Positions 39,060 to 50,001 of a stretch of 64,000 nucleotides of DNA are shown here, one piece after another. This DNA is from Progne subis subis (taxonomy: Eukaryota > Chordata > Aves > Passeriformes > Hirundinidae): assembly GCA_022316685.1 (NCBI GenBank), contig JAKJHU010000363.1, positions 62,001 to 126,000 on the forward strand, given 5' to 3'. The first letter of the stretch is position 1. The number at the start of each line of letters is the position of its first letter. The translations under genes and the position numbers were made by a program. The notes beneath the pieces were generated by a model that did no database searches, was not told the origin of the DNA, and was given only the letters and a program-made list of their open reading frames with translations.

Positions 39060-39620
39060 TGTCAGGGTTTAACCCCAGCCAGCAGCCAAGCCCCACACAG
39101 CCCCTCACTCACTCCCCAAGCAAGATCAGAAGGGTTAGGGTTCATGGGTTGAGAAAAGGACAGTTTAACAGGGAAAGCAAAGGCTGTGCACACAAGCAAA
39201 ACAAACCAAGGAATTAATTCAGTGCTTCCCATGAGCAGGCAGGTGTTCAGACATCTCCAGGAGAGCCCCATCATCCAAAATGGTTACTTGGGAAGACAAA
39301 TGACATCACCACAAATGTTCCCCCCTTTCCTCCTTCTTTCCCCCACTTTATACACTGAGTTTGGTGCCACATGGTCTGGAATATCCCTTTGGTCAGCTGG
39401 GGTCACCTGTCCTGGCTGTGTCTCCTCCCAGGCACCCCCAGTCCCCTGCTCAGTGTGGCAGTAGCAAAAGCAGAAAAAGCCTTGGCTCTGGGCAAGTCCT
39501 GCTCAGCAGTGACAAAAACATCTCTGTATTATCAACCCTGGGCTCAGCACAAATCCAAACCTCAGCCCCATGCCAGCCACTGTGAGGAAAATTAACTCTA
39601 CCCCAGCTGAAATGAGCACA
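39060..39620 (-). mobile_element. Endogenous retrovirus LTR (common avian type), antisense
   Basis: Begins TGTCAGGGTTTAACCCCAGC and continues CAGTTTAACAGGGAAAGC, GGAATTAATTCAGTGCTTCC, CAGGCAGGTGTTCAGACATC, GGTTACTTGGGAAGACAAA, CTTTATACACTGAG, GGAATATCCCTTTGGTCAGC and CACTGTGAGGAAAATTAACT, ending near GAGCACA. I recognise this as the reverse complement of a widespread avian LTR that runs from TGTCCTGGTTTTGGC to ...GGGTTAAACCATGACA. About 560 bp, no internal genes. It ends 223 bp upstream of exon w6. Confidence 0.8.
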
Positions 39621-39843
39621 CCCCTGTTTGGGGGAAGGGTGAACATGGAACAGACAGTGGTGTGCCACCTTTGAGTAAACACCAAGTTCTGCAGCCTAGA
39701 GGAAACATGGAGTTCAATGTTCAAATCTGTACATTATTGAACATAAATTCAACGCTCCTTTCAGATAAATCAGAAGGAGCAGTGGCAGCTTTGACTTTTT
39801 TATTTTTGCTTCCTGAAGTTTGGGGCTGTGCTTTCAATTTTAG

Positions 39844-40022
39844 TGCATGCAGCTGTAATAGCAATCAACGAGGCTGTTGAGAAGGGAATAGCCGAGCAAA
39901 CCATCGTGACTCTGAGGAACCCAAATGCAATGTTGCTCAACGTGGATGAGGAACTGGCACAGGACTATCAGAATGAACTCTTTGATGCTAAAAGGAAGAA
40001 AGAATCAAATGCGAGGCTCAAG
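39844..40022 (+). CDS. IQGAP2: IQGAP2 coding exon w6 (IQGAP repeat 1)
   Basis: 179 nt; acceptor TTCAATTTTAG, donor AAG|GTAGTG. Completes Leu, then HAAVIAINEAVEKGIAEQ, RNPNAMLLNVDEELAQDY and ELFDAKRKKESNARLK. This is the first IQGAP repeat (IR), a roughly 50-residue helical unit with the signature ..A..IN.A...G. In human IQGAP2 I recall the matching LHAAVIAINEAVEKGIAEQT. Starts in phase 1, ends in phase 0, the same pattern as exons w8, w10 and w13. Confidence 0.96.
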
Positions 40023-40626
40023 GTAGTGGTGTTTTATTTGTACTCCTAGTACATGTGTTTCTTTGTGTTTCTTGTCATGCTGTAACATTACAGTTTTTAA
40101 AATTAGTAAAATTAGGAATAAACCCTCACTTTTAAGATAACTAAGAGAAATAATGGTAATTGAATAAGCTAAAAACCAGTTTTATAAGAATATGATTACT
40201 ATGACTATGATGCAGCTTAACTTTGCCCAAAGGCAAAAGATTAAAGACTAAAGTACCTAAAGATTAAATAGTACTAAAATACCAGAAGACTAAAATAGTA
40301 AAAAAGGCTAGTTTTCTTCCATTAATTGCTTTAGAAAAAATGAATTTACTGCTTAGAAAGTTGTAAACACAATAGTACTCTTCTCTGAGTATATAGTATA
40401 ACAGTGCCACAGATATTTAATGTGAAATTATTTGCTGTGTCCTTTTACGTGAGAGCTAATGGTCTCTTTGACAAAGTGCTAATTTCCTCAGTTCACTTAG
40501 TCAACAAATTGCTTTACAAATACATTCAGTAAATGCTTCAGCTGATGCAGCTTTAATGACTTTGGCTAATAGTTTTTCTCTCTGCAAACCATTTTGTGTG
40601 AACTAGCAACCATTTTGTTTTCTTAG
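40023..40626. other. IQGAP2 intron between exons w6 and w7
   Basis: 604 bp of AT-rich intron with several TAAAGACTAAAGTACC-like short imperfect repeats near 40240-40310. Nothing else seen. Confidence 0.85.
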
Positions 40627-40714
40627 AATGGCACAATTTCTGAAGAAGAGAGAGATGTCTATGAGGAGCTGCTGACACAAGCTGAGATTCAAGGCAATAT
40701 CAATAAAATAAACA
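40627..40714 (+). CDS. IQGAP2: IQGAP2 coding exon w7 (linker after repeat 1)
   Basis: 88 nt; acceptor GTTTTCTTAG, donor AACA|GTAAGC. Encodes NGTISEEERDVYEELLTQ and AEIQGNINKIN plus one base. The RD.YEELLTQAEIQGNINK.N word is shared by IQGAP1 and IQGAP2. Phase 0 in and phase 1 out. Its 88-nt length and phases are identical to exon w9, the other linker. It can join either to w8 or directly to w10. Confidence 0.96.
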
Positions 40715-41295
40715 GTAAGCTATTCTGGATCCTCGTGGAAGTATGCACACAATACGTGAACTCCCAGATTCCAGCTGAACACAACTTGAGTCCACCTGAA
40801 CAAACAAAATATTTCTGTGGAAACTTGAAAAATATGCACAAGTGGCTAATATCTGTCTACAACTGTTTTTGTCACGCTGCTCCTTCTCTACTAATCTTTG
40901 CGGGGGTTGGGGAGGGGTGCTAATTTCTGTTTGTGTTTTTTTGCTGTAAGGATTCCTCAGTTCAGAATCAAATCATTTACTGCCTGCTCTGTTTCTTTAT
41001 GTTCTTTTTTTGTGTGCAGAATACTGTAAATTTTGACCCCCTCTTCTATATAGACCCAAAATTCATTCATAAGCTTTTGCTTAGCTGTGGTTGAACTGCT
41101 TCCACACAGGCTCACACAGAGCCAGAGACTCCCTTTGTAGGACTGGACATGAAAGAGGTAATTCTCTGCTAGACAAAGATTGCCACCCTAGCTGGCTTTT
41201 ACAAAAAGTGAGATGTTGACAGCAATGGACTTTTTTTTTTCCCCCCCCGCCATGAAAGCCGTATTTGCTGTTTATAGGCATTGTTTTCATTTCAG
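40715..41295. other. IQGAP2 intron between exons w7 and w8
   Basis: 581 bp. A T/C run (41231-41248) lies about 50 bp before the acceptor TTTCATTTCAG. Nothing else seen. Confidence 0.85.
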
Positions 41296-41459
41296 TTCAC
41301 GTAGCTTTAGTCCAAGTGAATGAGGCTATTGATTGGCAAGATGAAGGGGCACTGATGGCAGGTTTGAACCGTCCTGCTCTGAGCCTGCTTGAAGTCCTGC
41401 CGCAAAATTCCTCATGGTATCTATTGCAATTGTGTGATGCTAAAGAGCAGAAAATGCAG
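41296..41459 (+). CDS. IQGAP2: IQGAP2 exon w8: extra, IQGAP1-like repeat (cassette part 1)
   Basis: 164 nt; acceptor TTTTCATTTCAG, donor CAG|GTAATT, no stop, phase 1 in and 0 out. It encodes HVALVQVNEAIDWQDEGAL, then AGLNRPALSLLEVLPQNSSW and YLLQLCDAKEQKMQ. The fit is to IQGAP1 (SALANIDLALEQGDALALF...SPALGL...QNSDWYLKQL...QQKRQ) from memory, at the same place in the protein. Human IQGAP2 as I recall goes straight from NINKVN to RQAAVDHIN, i.e. from w7 to w10, and lacks this repeat. The exon is as long as w10 and w13. It is either retained ancestral sequence or a splice cassette; expression is not shown by DNA. Confidence 0.88.
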
Positions 41460-41964
41460 GTAATTGAATTGAACAGGTACTACGTGTCAGTTTGCTCTTT
41501 TTCAGCTGGTTTTAATCCAGAGAGAAATTGCCTTTACTCTGCCTCTCAGCATCATTTATGGAAAGTTTTATGAAGATTTGAGAATAGTTAATCTACTAGT
41601 CAACACTAAAGAGCTGCATTTGCTCTAAAGAGCATGATATTCTTGTATTTAAGAAGATATAAGAAAATTTAAGACATAACATGCAGCCCCAAATATTTTG
41701 TTTCCCAAATGAGTTATAACTTGAGTACAAATAAAAGTAATATTGAATCATTAATATTAAAGTGACAATTGGGTTTTAAGGAGAAAATCTATTATTTTAA
41801 GTGCGATGAAAATCACAGGAAAAGATTGATGTTGTGTTTACTGGGCCTTGTATTTGAGGCACAGGTGATAGTACAATCAAATCCCAGTGTACCATCACCA
41901 GACTTTACCCCTTATCTCCCATCAAACAAAAACATAATTAAACCTTGTTTTTCTGATCTGTTAG
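41460..41964. other. IQGAP2 intron between exons w8 and w9
   Basis: 505 bp, AT-rich. Nothing else seen. Confidence 0.85.
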
Positions 41965-42052
41965 ATAGCAGGCATTCCAAATATGCTCGACAAAAGTGAA
42001 ATACAGAAAGAAGTTAGTGTTGCCAATGTGGAAGCTGAGGCTCACAAGCTTA
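41965..42052 (+). CDS. IQGAP2: IQGAP2 exon w9: extra linker exon (cassette part 2)
   Basis: 88 nt; acceptor TTCTGATCTGTTAG, donor CTTA|GTGAGT. Encodes IAGIPNMLDKSEIQKEVSV and ANVEAEAHKL plus one base. It corresponds in position and pattern to the IQGAP1 segment SGQTDPLQKEELQSGVDAAN and following residues (L-K-E-LQ..V..AN..A). Phase 0 in and phase 1 out, as in w7. The pair w8+w9 is 252 nt and frame-neutral. Similarity is lower than in w8, so this exon is called mainly from its intact frame, splice sites and position. Confidence 0.82.
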
Positions 42053-44475
42053 GTGAGTAACTGTTTTAATACTCTTTACCATCCCCGTTTAATTGCGTTA
42101 AGATAATTGAGTCCACGATTTCTTGCACATAAACAAGGTTTCTTAAACTGAAACCATATGTGTTGCATTTTATTCTCATAACCTTTCTTCTCAGTGTCCC
42201 AATTGCCAAGTCACCAATCTGTGCTGCATTGGACCTGCTCTTATTGAGCTAACTGATTTGAGCCACTGGCAAGCACAGTGGAAAAAAGTGGAAGCAATGC
42301 ATGGCTTGATGGCTTGAACAAATGTTTATCAGTGCAGTATTAATGCTCATTTGGGAGCAATGACCATACTTGCAGAGTTAAGATGGGGGAATATTTTGCA
42401 ATCACATTGCAGAAAAAAATTATTCTCACTTTTAGACACACATTATCTGAGTCTAACCTAGTCTGTTAAGAATGCCACACGACACAAGTAATAGTTCGTA
42501 AAAAAAATATAGTTAAAGGGGATCTAAATTTGCAGTGCATGTGTTGCTGCTTTTGACTGGAAACTTCTTTGCTAGGAAGTTAACCTTTGGTTGATCTGCT
42601 ATCATTTCATACTGCATCTGGGCATGGCTATTTTGTCTCTGGTACTGTATTCAATGCTTTGAAATCCAGGCTGATTGCTTTTGTAATGTGCCTTAAAGGC
42701 TATCTTGTGAGGTCAGCTTTAGTCAGAAAATAAATTTGACTTTATACCTTAAATGTTAGCCCGTTTCAGATTAGTCAGTCAGCTGTGGTGAGCAGTACTT
42801 TTCTCTGAAAGAGTTATCTCTTCATAAAGGAAAGGAAGAAAAAAAAGTGATGTGTGAAAAGCCTTAACAGCAATCTGGAGAGTAACTTAGTTCTTATGTT
42901 TGGCTTGAAAGGAAAAAAAACCCCCAAAACAGTGGCTTTTGTTATCGGACTGTGAGCAACATAAAACACGTTTTGCAATTGCATGCTGGGTTTCAAAACT
43001 AGAAGTCAGTAGCTTGGTTATTGGCTGCAGAATTAGTCTAGTCCATTTGTGGACCTTGACTCCTTTCCTCTTTTCTTTTTTCTTTAAAAAAGCATGCATG
43101 CATGCTGTAGCTGTGAGAGCCTTTCCTGGTTTCTAACTTCAGGAATAGCCAATAGGGCATATCACTATGCTTCAGAGAAAATTATATGAGAGGTGAGAGG
43201 CTTTTTTAGGTGGGCCTGGCTAAAAGGTTTTCAAAGACTCTGTGGTGCATAATAAACTCTCGGCGTTGCTGTATAGGTGAACTGTGGATGGTGTTTTCTG
43301 TGAAGTAGTCTTGCCTCAGATTTAGGCAGCCAGTGGTAATTAAAAATGTTCCCTGGGTAACAGTACAGGGAAAAGCCATATGATAATGTTGAAGAGTAGG
43401 GCTTATTGATGGAAAAGACATTTGCATAATTGCTATTCTTAAATTGGCAATATGTGCTCTAACCTTCAAGGTTGCTTCCCTTTCTGCCAGACCAGAGTGG
43501 TTCCTTGTACAGTGTGTTCCTGGGCGTGTCCTGGCCTGGGTTTCTTCAGAGATGGCTCCTCCAGGTGTGCAATTATAGTGGCAGTGACTAAGCTGAGGGA
43601 TGTTGTAATGCTTCTGCAGCTGCCCAAGTGGGAAGTGTTTTTCAGCATTTTTCTGCTGGGCTTCAAACCCCTGACAAAGTCAGTCCAGCAAAAAGCAAAA
43701 CAGGCAAGTTGTTCAGGTACTGAAAAGGTTTATGCTCACACCCTCATATCCCTCTATTGTGGTCTGTTTAAATTAAAATCTGGGCTGTAGCAAAGGGATT
43801 CATTTCTAGATGGCAGTGCCTTTAAGGACTGATTTTTTCACACTGGCAGAAAAACAAACAGGTGTTGGCATGCAGAGGAAGTTCTAGAAACAATAGCATG
43901 TGGTTTTCCATCAGTTCAGCTACTGGATTTCTGGCAGAAAATCCTACACCTCTAATATATTTGGCTGATTTCCACCAGGCCTCCTTTAATAGACAGTAAT
44001 AATGTTGTTGGTACTTCAGGTACTGGCCTGTTTTAGCTAGCTCGGTTAGATCTTGCCAAAGAAGGAGGTGAAAGGGGGAACGTGGTGCACAAGGAAGAAA
44101 GCATTTGGGGTGAAGCAAGACCAAGGTGCTGGAGCTGACACACAGCAGTACCTGCTGCAAGCACACCCAGGAGGAGTTGGATCTTTCTCTGCGCTAGGGT
44201 GGGGTCAGCTCCTTGTTTTGTGTTAGAGGCACAATAAGCACCTCATTTCTAAAAGTCCAGAAGTTTTAAAGTCCTCCAGTCAATTATTTGCTCATTGCCT
44301 TTGAACAGAGACTGGTTTTTTTGCAACATTCAGCAGTCATGTCTTTTCACAAAAATGCACTTTTCTCTTATGACGGCGAATTGTACTCTTTGTAATAACT
44401 TAATTGTCATCTACATGGCATGAAGGGCAAACAGCATATGAAAATTAATGAGCTTTTTTCCCTGCTGTTCTTTAG
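42053..44475. other. IQGAP2 intron between exons w9 and w10
   Basis: 2,423 bp of intron. No repeat family or other gene recognised. Confidence 0.8.
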
Positions 44476-44639
44476 AACTTATAGCGGTTGACAATATCAA
44501 TACAGCAATCCGTAACTGCGACCCTAGTAAAACACTGGTTGCGCTGATGAAACCTGAGGCACAGCTGCCTGTTGTTCACTCATTTGCTGCTGCTGTCTAT
44601 CAGACTGAGCTGTTCAACCTCCAACAACAGAATGCTGTG
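44476..44639 (+). CDS. IQGAP2: IQGAP2 coding exon w10 (IQGAP repeat)
   Basis: 164 nt; acceptor CTGTTCTTTAG, donor GTG|GTAAGA. The first two bases (AA) complete Lys after either w7 or w9, then LIAVDNINTAIRNCDPSKTL, KPEAQLPVVHSFAAAVYQ and ELFNLQQQNAV. KPEAQLP.V..FAA..YQ.EL is the most recognisable repeat word in IQGAPs, and NLQ.QN is IQGAP2-like (IQGAP1 has TLQRQS). Confidence 0.96.
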
Positions 44640-45198
44640 GTAAGAGTGAAAAGCTTACAGCCTGCTCGTTGATGTTGTGCAGTCAGACCGTGGAAGAGCA
44701 CGAACGTAGCATGTTGTTGTGTAAAATCGGACATAATTCTCTTGACATGGTGTTACGTATTGCATGAATCATTTTGGTTGGAAAGGCAATATTTAATTGC
44801 AGAGGTGGTTGTTTTTGTTTTTTTTTTCTTCCTCGCCACACTTCAGCCTGGCTGAGCTCTCGTGTTGCAACAAATCAACTGACCTTTTTTAATTGTTGCA
44901 TGCTCTTAATGAGGACTAACTCTGGTTTATGTATTATGTAGAAAAGTAATCCCCTGTTATGAGTAGGACCAGGAGAGATGAGACTCTGGGGCAAAAGAAG
45001 GAAAGGCAGACTGGATGGGACATAAAAACCCACTAAGCTCCACTACCACTGTTGTCTCAGTCTGGCATGCCTGTGACTAGCAAACTTCCCAGGGTTCTTA
45101 AATCAAGCCCATCTCCTTGATGGTGTCTAGTGTGTGTAACTCAAGTTTGTTACACTGCTTATTTAGCTTCCTGACTGCAGTACATTATTGTCCTACAG
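44640..45198. other. IQGAP2 intron between exons w10 and w11
   Basis: 559 bp. Nothing else seen. Confidence 0.85.
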
Positions 45199-45359
45199 AA
45201 CTACCTGGCACATGATGAACTGTCTATTGCAGTAGAAATGTTGTCAGCCGTTGTGTTGCTAAACCAGACCTTGGAAAACAAGGACATCCTAATGATAAAA
45301 AATCATCTCAGAGACCCATGCATTGGCTTCAATAATCTGGAAGAGGAAAACTTGCAACG
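45199..45359 (+). CDS. IQGAP2: IQGAP2 coding exon w11 (IQGAP repeat)
   Basis: 161 nt; acceptor TATTGTCCTACAG, donor ACG|GTAAAG. Encodes NYLAHDELSIAVEMLSAVVL, LNQTLENKDILMIKNHLR and GFNNLEEENLQ plus two bases of Arg. Human IQGAP2 has NYLAHEELLIAVEMLSAVAL here as I recall. The later EEENLQR resembles IQGAP1 (EEENCQR) more than human IQGAP2 (LDKAYVER), which again suggests the bird gene keeps ancestral states. Confidence 0.96.
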
Positions 45360-47686
45360 GTAAAGGTTCATTTTGTCTTGTCTGGATGAGACTTGGCAAC
45401 TTCTGAAAAAAATAAGTAGGCTTTTTTTGGGGGGGTGGGCTGTCCTGTGTTGTGGCTGTGAAGTTAGAAGAGCTGCAAGATAAACATCTGTGTTTTAAAT
45501 TAATAAGGGAGTGTGTGACAATTGCTGTACTAGTTGTATCTAAATATTAGCAATCACACAGCCTTGAAGGCTGTAGATGTGTGAGTTGCAGGGAAAATAT
45601 CCTCAGAAAATAAACATGAAGATCTAACAAGGATTTTTGCAGACACTAAAACGTGAAACAACCGTAGCTGGAAACTGTTAATCACTAACCACTCTGCAAT
45701 TCTGAAGGATGATCTTTGGAATGAGATAGTGTTTAATGCCTCAAGGTCCAGGAGATCTCTTGAGCCATGGCCAAGCCCTTTTTTTGCTTGCTAGAAAAGT
45801 GAATGCAGCGCTGTGGCGTCCACGTATGTTCGATATTACATTATAGCCTCTGCTTGGCTGCCAGCTGCTTGCCCTGTCACCCTCCTGACTTGCCACAGAC
45901 GTGCTGCTACTGCAGTTGCTCTTTTGTCCATCAATAAAAAAAGATCAGGCAACACGAGAGTCCTGTGCCCTCAGCGTGCAAGAGAGAGCATAGGAATGCA
46001 GAGCAGTTCCTGTCTCCTGGCACAGAGGTGGTGGAAGCCTCTGTGTGCTTCTGGAAGGCATTGGCAGACAAAAGGGACTGCTGAAGATCTTCACTAGGTT
46101 GCCAGGGGACATGAGTGTGAGAGTGGCCCTTGCTGGGTGTCTCAAAGCCCAAAGGAAGGTAGTCAGATTAGGAATAAGAGGCCGGTGTTTTGGTCAGAGA
46201 GAGAATGATGACATAAAATGGAGCAAAACTTATATCTGCTACTTTGCCTCCACTAATTTGAGGTGGAGAAGCAACTTTACAAATCATGCAGAAATGGCCC
46301 CAAAGTGCCCCAAGTGCAGCATTTCTGGTGATGTTACTGACCCAGTCTATAGGCTACACTGTCAGTCAGTGCAGATGAAACAGGAGGAAGTAGCTGGACC
46401 CAACAACCAAATAAGATTTTATTATGCCATTACGTTAACCTGTGCTGCCAACCATATGCTGAATATCGCAGGAAGCTTTGAGTTGAACAATGCCAGAAGA
46501 GATACAGTAGAGCTAGAAGAACTTCACTGACGGAGATGATGCTGTTCATTGGCTTTCTATCAGAAGAGAAGGACTTGTTGGGAACGTGTTCTCTGGAAGA
46601 GAGAATTTAGGGCAAATATGTCATAGGTCTCCAAAAACTGTGCATGTTGTGGAGAAGGTTAATAGAATCAGTTACTAGCTTCTAATAGCTCTAGTTGTTT
46701 GTGGATTTTTGAGAATTTAATAGAAAAAATATTGGACCTGATAAAATACAAAGTTTAATTTTTTTAAAAAAAGCTGTCATCTCACAAAACACATAGTAGG
46801 ACTAATTTCTCAGTAATACATAAGATTTTAAAACAGAGCAGATAATTAAGGGAGTGTAGCCTTGTTTGCATATATTGAAGTGATACACAGTCTCCAGCTC
46901 CAGCTCTAGCTTAAACACAGGCTGCTAGATGCTGGAAAGACAAATCAGATTAGGAAATTATGAATCTCTCTTATTTTTATTTTTTTCCCTGCCAGCCATT
47001 TGTTCCTCAGGCTTCTGATGGAAATAGAAGACATATATGACATATTGTAGCAGTTCTATGCTTGATTCAGGAATATGAAAATTATTTAATTTATGTACAC
47101 ATGAATTTGCACTGTGAAGGTTTCCAGTTCATCTGACCTGTGAGCCTTCTAGGAAGAGTAGACACAGGATACAGAGCCCATGCTTGGAGAATCTTGAGTT
47201 GTGGAAAGAGTGGCATAATTTTATAATTTTTTATTTTTTAGTCCCTTACCCATGGCTCATCATCTTCCTCACAGAGGTAGCAGGAGTTGCTGCTACCTGA
47301 TACTACTGACTGAAATTCTGGTCTTTGAATTAGTGTCAAGAAGACAACAATAGTCTCCTAAAGCAAGAAGCTGACCATAATTTTCCCCAGATTTTCCCCA
47401 CATTTATCATTTAGCAAGTTGTATATATGTGTATGTATTGCCATCATGCCAAATAGCCAAGAAAAGTTCTCTGAATCACGGGGTCATTTCTTCAGATCCT
47501 GAATAGCATGTGTGGAACAGGCAGCTTGCATGTCTGTATTATCTCTGGCAGGAGATAAGTTTGTCTGAAGTTCAGTCAATGGAAAAAATACTAGTCACTA
47601 AATGATGGATGGTACATCTGACTAATTCTTTATGGCACTTTATCCTATACATGAAATACATTTATGTATTTTATATCTTCTTATAG
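45360..47686. other. IQGAP2 intron between exons w11 and w12
   Basis: 2,327 bp. Contains an unexplained open frame with a first ATG at 46111 and stop at about 46530 (139 codons, CPKC motif). No repeat recognised. See findings. Confidence 0.75.
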
Positions 47687-47811
47687 TTATGCTGATACAC
47701 TATTGTCTATTAAGTCAGAGGCTTCATCTCAAGGCCAAGATTATTTAAGCTGGAATGATATCCAGAACTGCATTGACATGGTTAATATGCAAATTCAAGA
47801 AGAAAATGAAA
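47687..47811 (+). CDS. IQGAP2: IQGAP2 coding exon w12 (linker)
   Basis: 125 nt; acceptor TATCTTCTTATAG, donor GAAA|GTAAGT. Completes Arg, then YADTLLSIKSEASSQGQDYL, SWNDIQNCIDMVNMQIQEEN and E, plus one base. Human IQGAP2 has RYANTLLSVKLEVLSQGQDN and LSWNEIQNCIDMVNAQIQEE. The W-D-IQ...V motif recurs in exon w14. Confidence 0.96.
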
Positions 47812-49837
47812 GTAAGTAATTCTGCCTCCACATTGCCCACAGAGGTCATAGTCGAGTCTTTGGTATGTAAATCTATGAACTGAGTGGCCTCATTCAGGCA
47901 CCCTTGAAAAGAGAAGAGTATTTAAAATTTTTGAAAGCCTGGTGATCTTCAAATGTTCTCGAAATATTCCAGTTTGTTTCAGACGGATGAAGGGTATCAT
48001 AGGGAGCCTGCCTTCTGCAGTGTTAAAAATGCTGTGGTTCTGCCTGCCCGGCAGTGTCCTCCAGCCCTGGATGGTCTCACTTTAGGGATTTTGCAGTTGT
48101 AAGCAAAGAGCATCCTAAGAGATAGGGGAGGAAATTGCAAGCAGTGTTCCATTAAAAAGTATGGTTTAGTGTGTCATCGATTCCAAGTGATTGTTTTTCA
48201 CAAGGGAGTCAGTAAGAGGTTAGTGCAAATATCTGCCCTGCTCTCCTTTTGGGTAGCTTGATTTCCTGTCTGAAAGCAGCTTTTTATGCCCACGTGTTCT
48301 CACGTAAATAGATTTAGAGTTTATTTTTGAAGCTGAATGTAACTGTATTGCCATAAGAGGGTGGTGTTATATTAAACGTGATTGCCGGTCATTTGGGCTT
48401 CAGAAAAGCTAAAGCATCAAATTCTTCCACCGCATGTAGAAATTTGAGGCTATCAAGTTATGCCAAATTTGCTGGCTCAAGGAAATGAGAGGCAGCTCAT
48501 TGGTGCCTGCCATTTCAGAGGCAGTCTCAGTAGACTTTGAGAGCCTCTGGAAGACACAGGTTGCTCGTGCCCTTCCTGTACTGCCATTAGCGCCGTGCAT
48601 GCTGTGTGTTTCATGCTGGCAAGAGAAATTTTATATTGCAGAATTTCTAAAACTGGCTGCATTAGTGCTTCCTAGATCTAGTCCAGCGGTTGCCATGGAT
48701 CCTCACAGCTTGCTTGCCATGTGTGCCCTCTGGTAAGGCGGGGTGCTGAGCAGCTTATTCGACTGGCAGAGCCACTTTTTTGGCTGAACCTCTGCACTTA
48801 GTAGGAGCTGGAACTGACTTTGCAGCAGCAGTGAAAGTCTTCAGTACCAATATAGCTGCTCTTGCTCTCAGTGGCACTGACCTGTGCCTGGGAATGCTTA
48901 GAGATGGCAGATGGGCAGAGAGAAGAGGAAGAAGGGAGGTCTCTGTTTCCATAAGCAAGTCCTATGTCTGCATAGTCCCTCTTTTGGACCACCTTTGGAA
49001 AAACTGCTCATTCCCCAAGCCTTAGGATGAACTGGATCTGTGACCTCACCAGGTGGGTTGTGGTGGGTCTAGGGACACTTGCTGTGGGATGATCCACTGG
49101 GAGCAGGGATGTCATCCCTCACAGGTGATTGAGTGAAGCCTTGACTGATGCCTTTCTGGGGTGGCTTTTAGGACCACAGGCAGAGCATTTCAATACTGTT
49201 TAGGGGGCAGGAGGAAATTGATTTGAAACTGTTGGGCCCAGACTGAAGAAAATTTTTTAAGGTTTTATTAAATACACTGGGCCTTGCTTCCTGACTGAAG
49301 TACTGAGTGCCACTGGTTACCATTTCAGATTGGTTATTTACAGTCAAATTACAAGAAGAGAGGTTAAGTTGCTATGTAATGTTGTAGCTGGGAGTGCAGT
49401 ATAGATGTATCTGTCCAGATCAGAGTTTAAAGTAATATGGTCTGAAATCACTTAAAAATAAAACTTTCAGCACTGTGAGCCAATATGTTAAGCACAGAAG
49501 TATGTGATACCCAACTTTTTCTTAAGCTTCACGTAGGTGCTTCTTCCCAGAAGATAGGAAAATCTGTTTTCCCTTTTTTATTAAGGATAATTTTGATTTT
49601 TAGGAAGAGTTTTATCCAGATACAGAAATAATTGTGATAGGAAATAAAGTTGTATAGAATAATAGCTTCAAATGAATATAAGAACAAAAGTAATTTAAAA
49701 TCAGCTGCTGTTGCTGCCTCTGCTTCTTGTTTTGTGATTTTTCTGTTCTTCATGTTACTGCTTTGTTTGTATGTGGTACTGGAAAAGCTGCAACTTTCTT
49801 TGGTAAGTGCATCTTTAATAACTTTTCTGTTTCATAG
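47812..49837. other. IQGAP2 intron between exons w12 and w13
   Basis: 2,026 bp. Nothing recognised besides intron sequence. Confidence 0.8.
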
Positions 49838-50001
49838 GAATCATTGCCATTGGACACATCAATGAAGCAGTTGACCAAGGAAATCCTGAGAAAACTCTAG
49901 AAGCCCTGCTATTGCCCACAGCCAAGCTGCAAGATGTGAGACCAGTAAATGCGAGGCATTATCAGGATGTTCTGCATCACGCCAAAGCACAGAAATGCAA
50001 G
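49838..50001 (+). CDS. IQGAP2: IQGAP2 coding exon w13 (IQGAP repeat)
   Basis: 164 nt; acceptor TCTGTTTCATAG, donor AAG|GTTAGA. Completes Arg, then IIAIGHINEAVDQGNPEKTL, EALLLPTAKLQDVRPVNARH and YQDVLHHAKAQKCK. Human IQGAP2 has VVAVGYINEAIDEGNPLRTL and HYQDVLYHAKSQKLG as I recall. Third exon of exactly 164 nt with phases 1 and 0. The next intron holds F2RL2 on the other strand. Confidence 0.96.

Larger units (their letters stand above)
35554..39843. other. IQGAP2 intron between exons w5 and w6
   Basis: 4,290 bp. Contains T-rich and A-rich short runs near 36170-36300, an antisense CR1 fragment (about 37326-37570) and an antisense LTR (39060-39620) only 223 bp before the next exon. No other gene seen. 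Confidence 0.8.
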
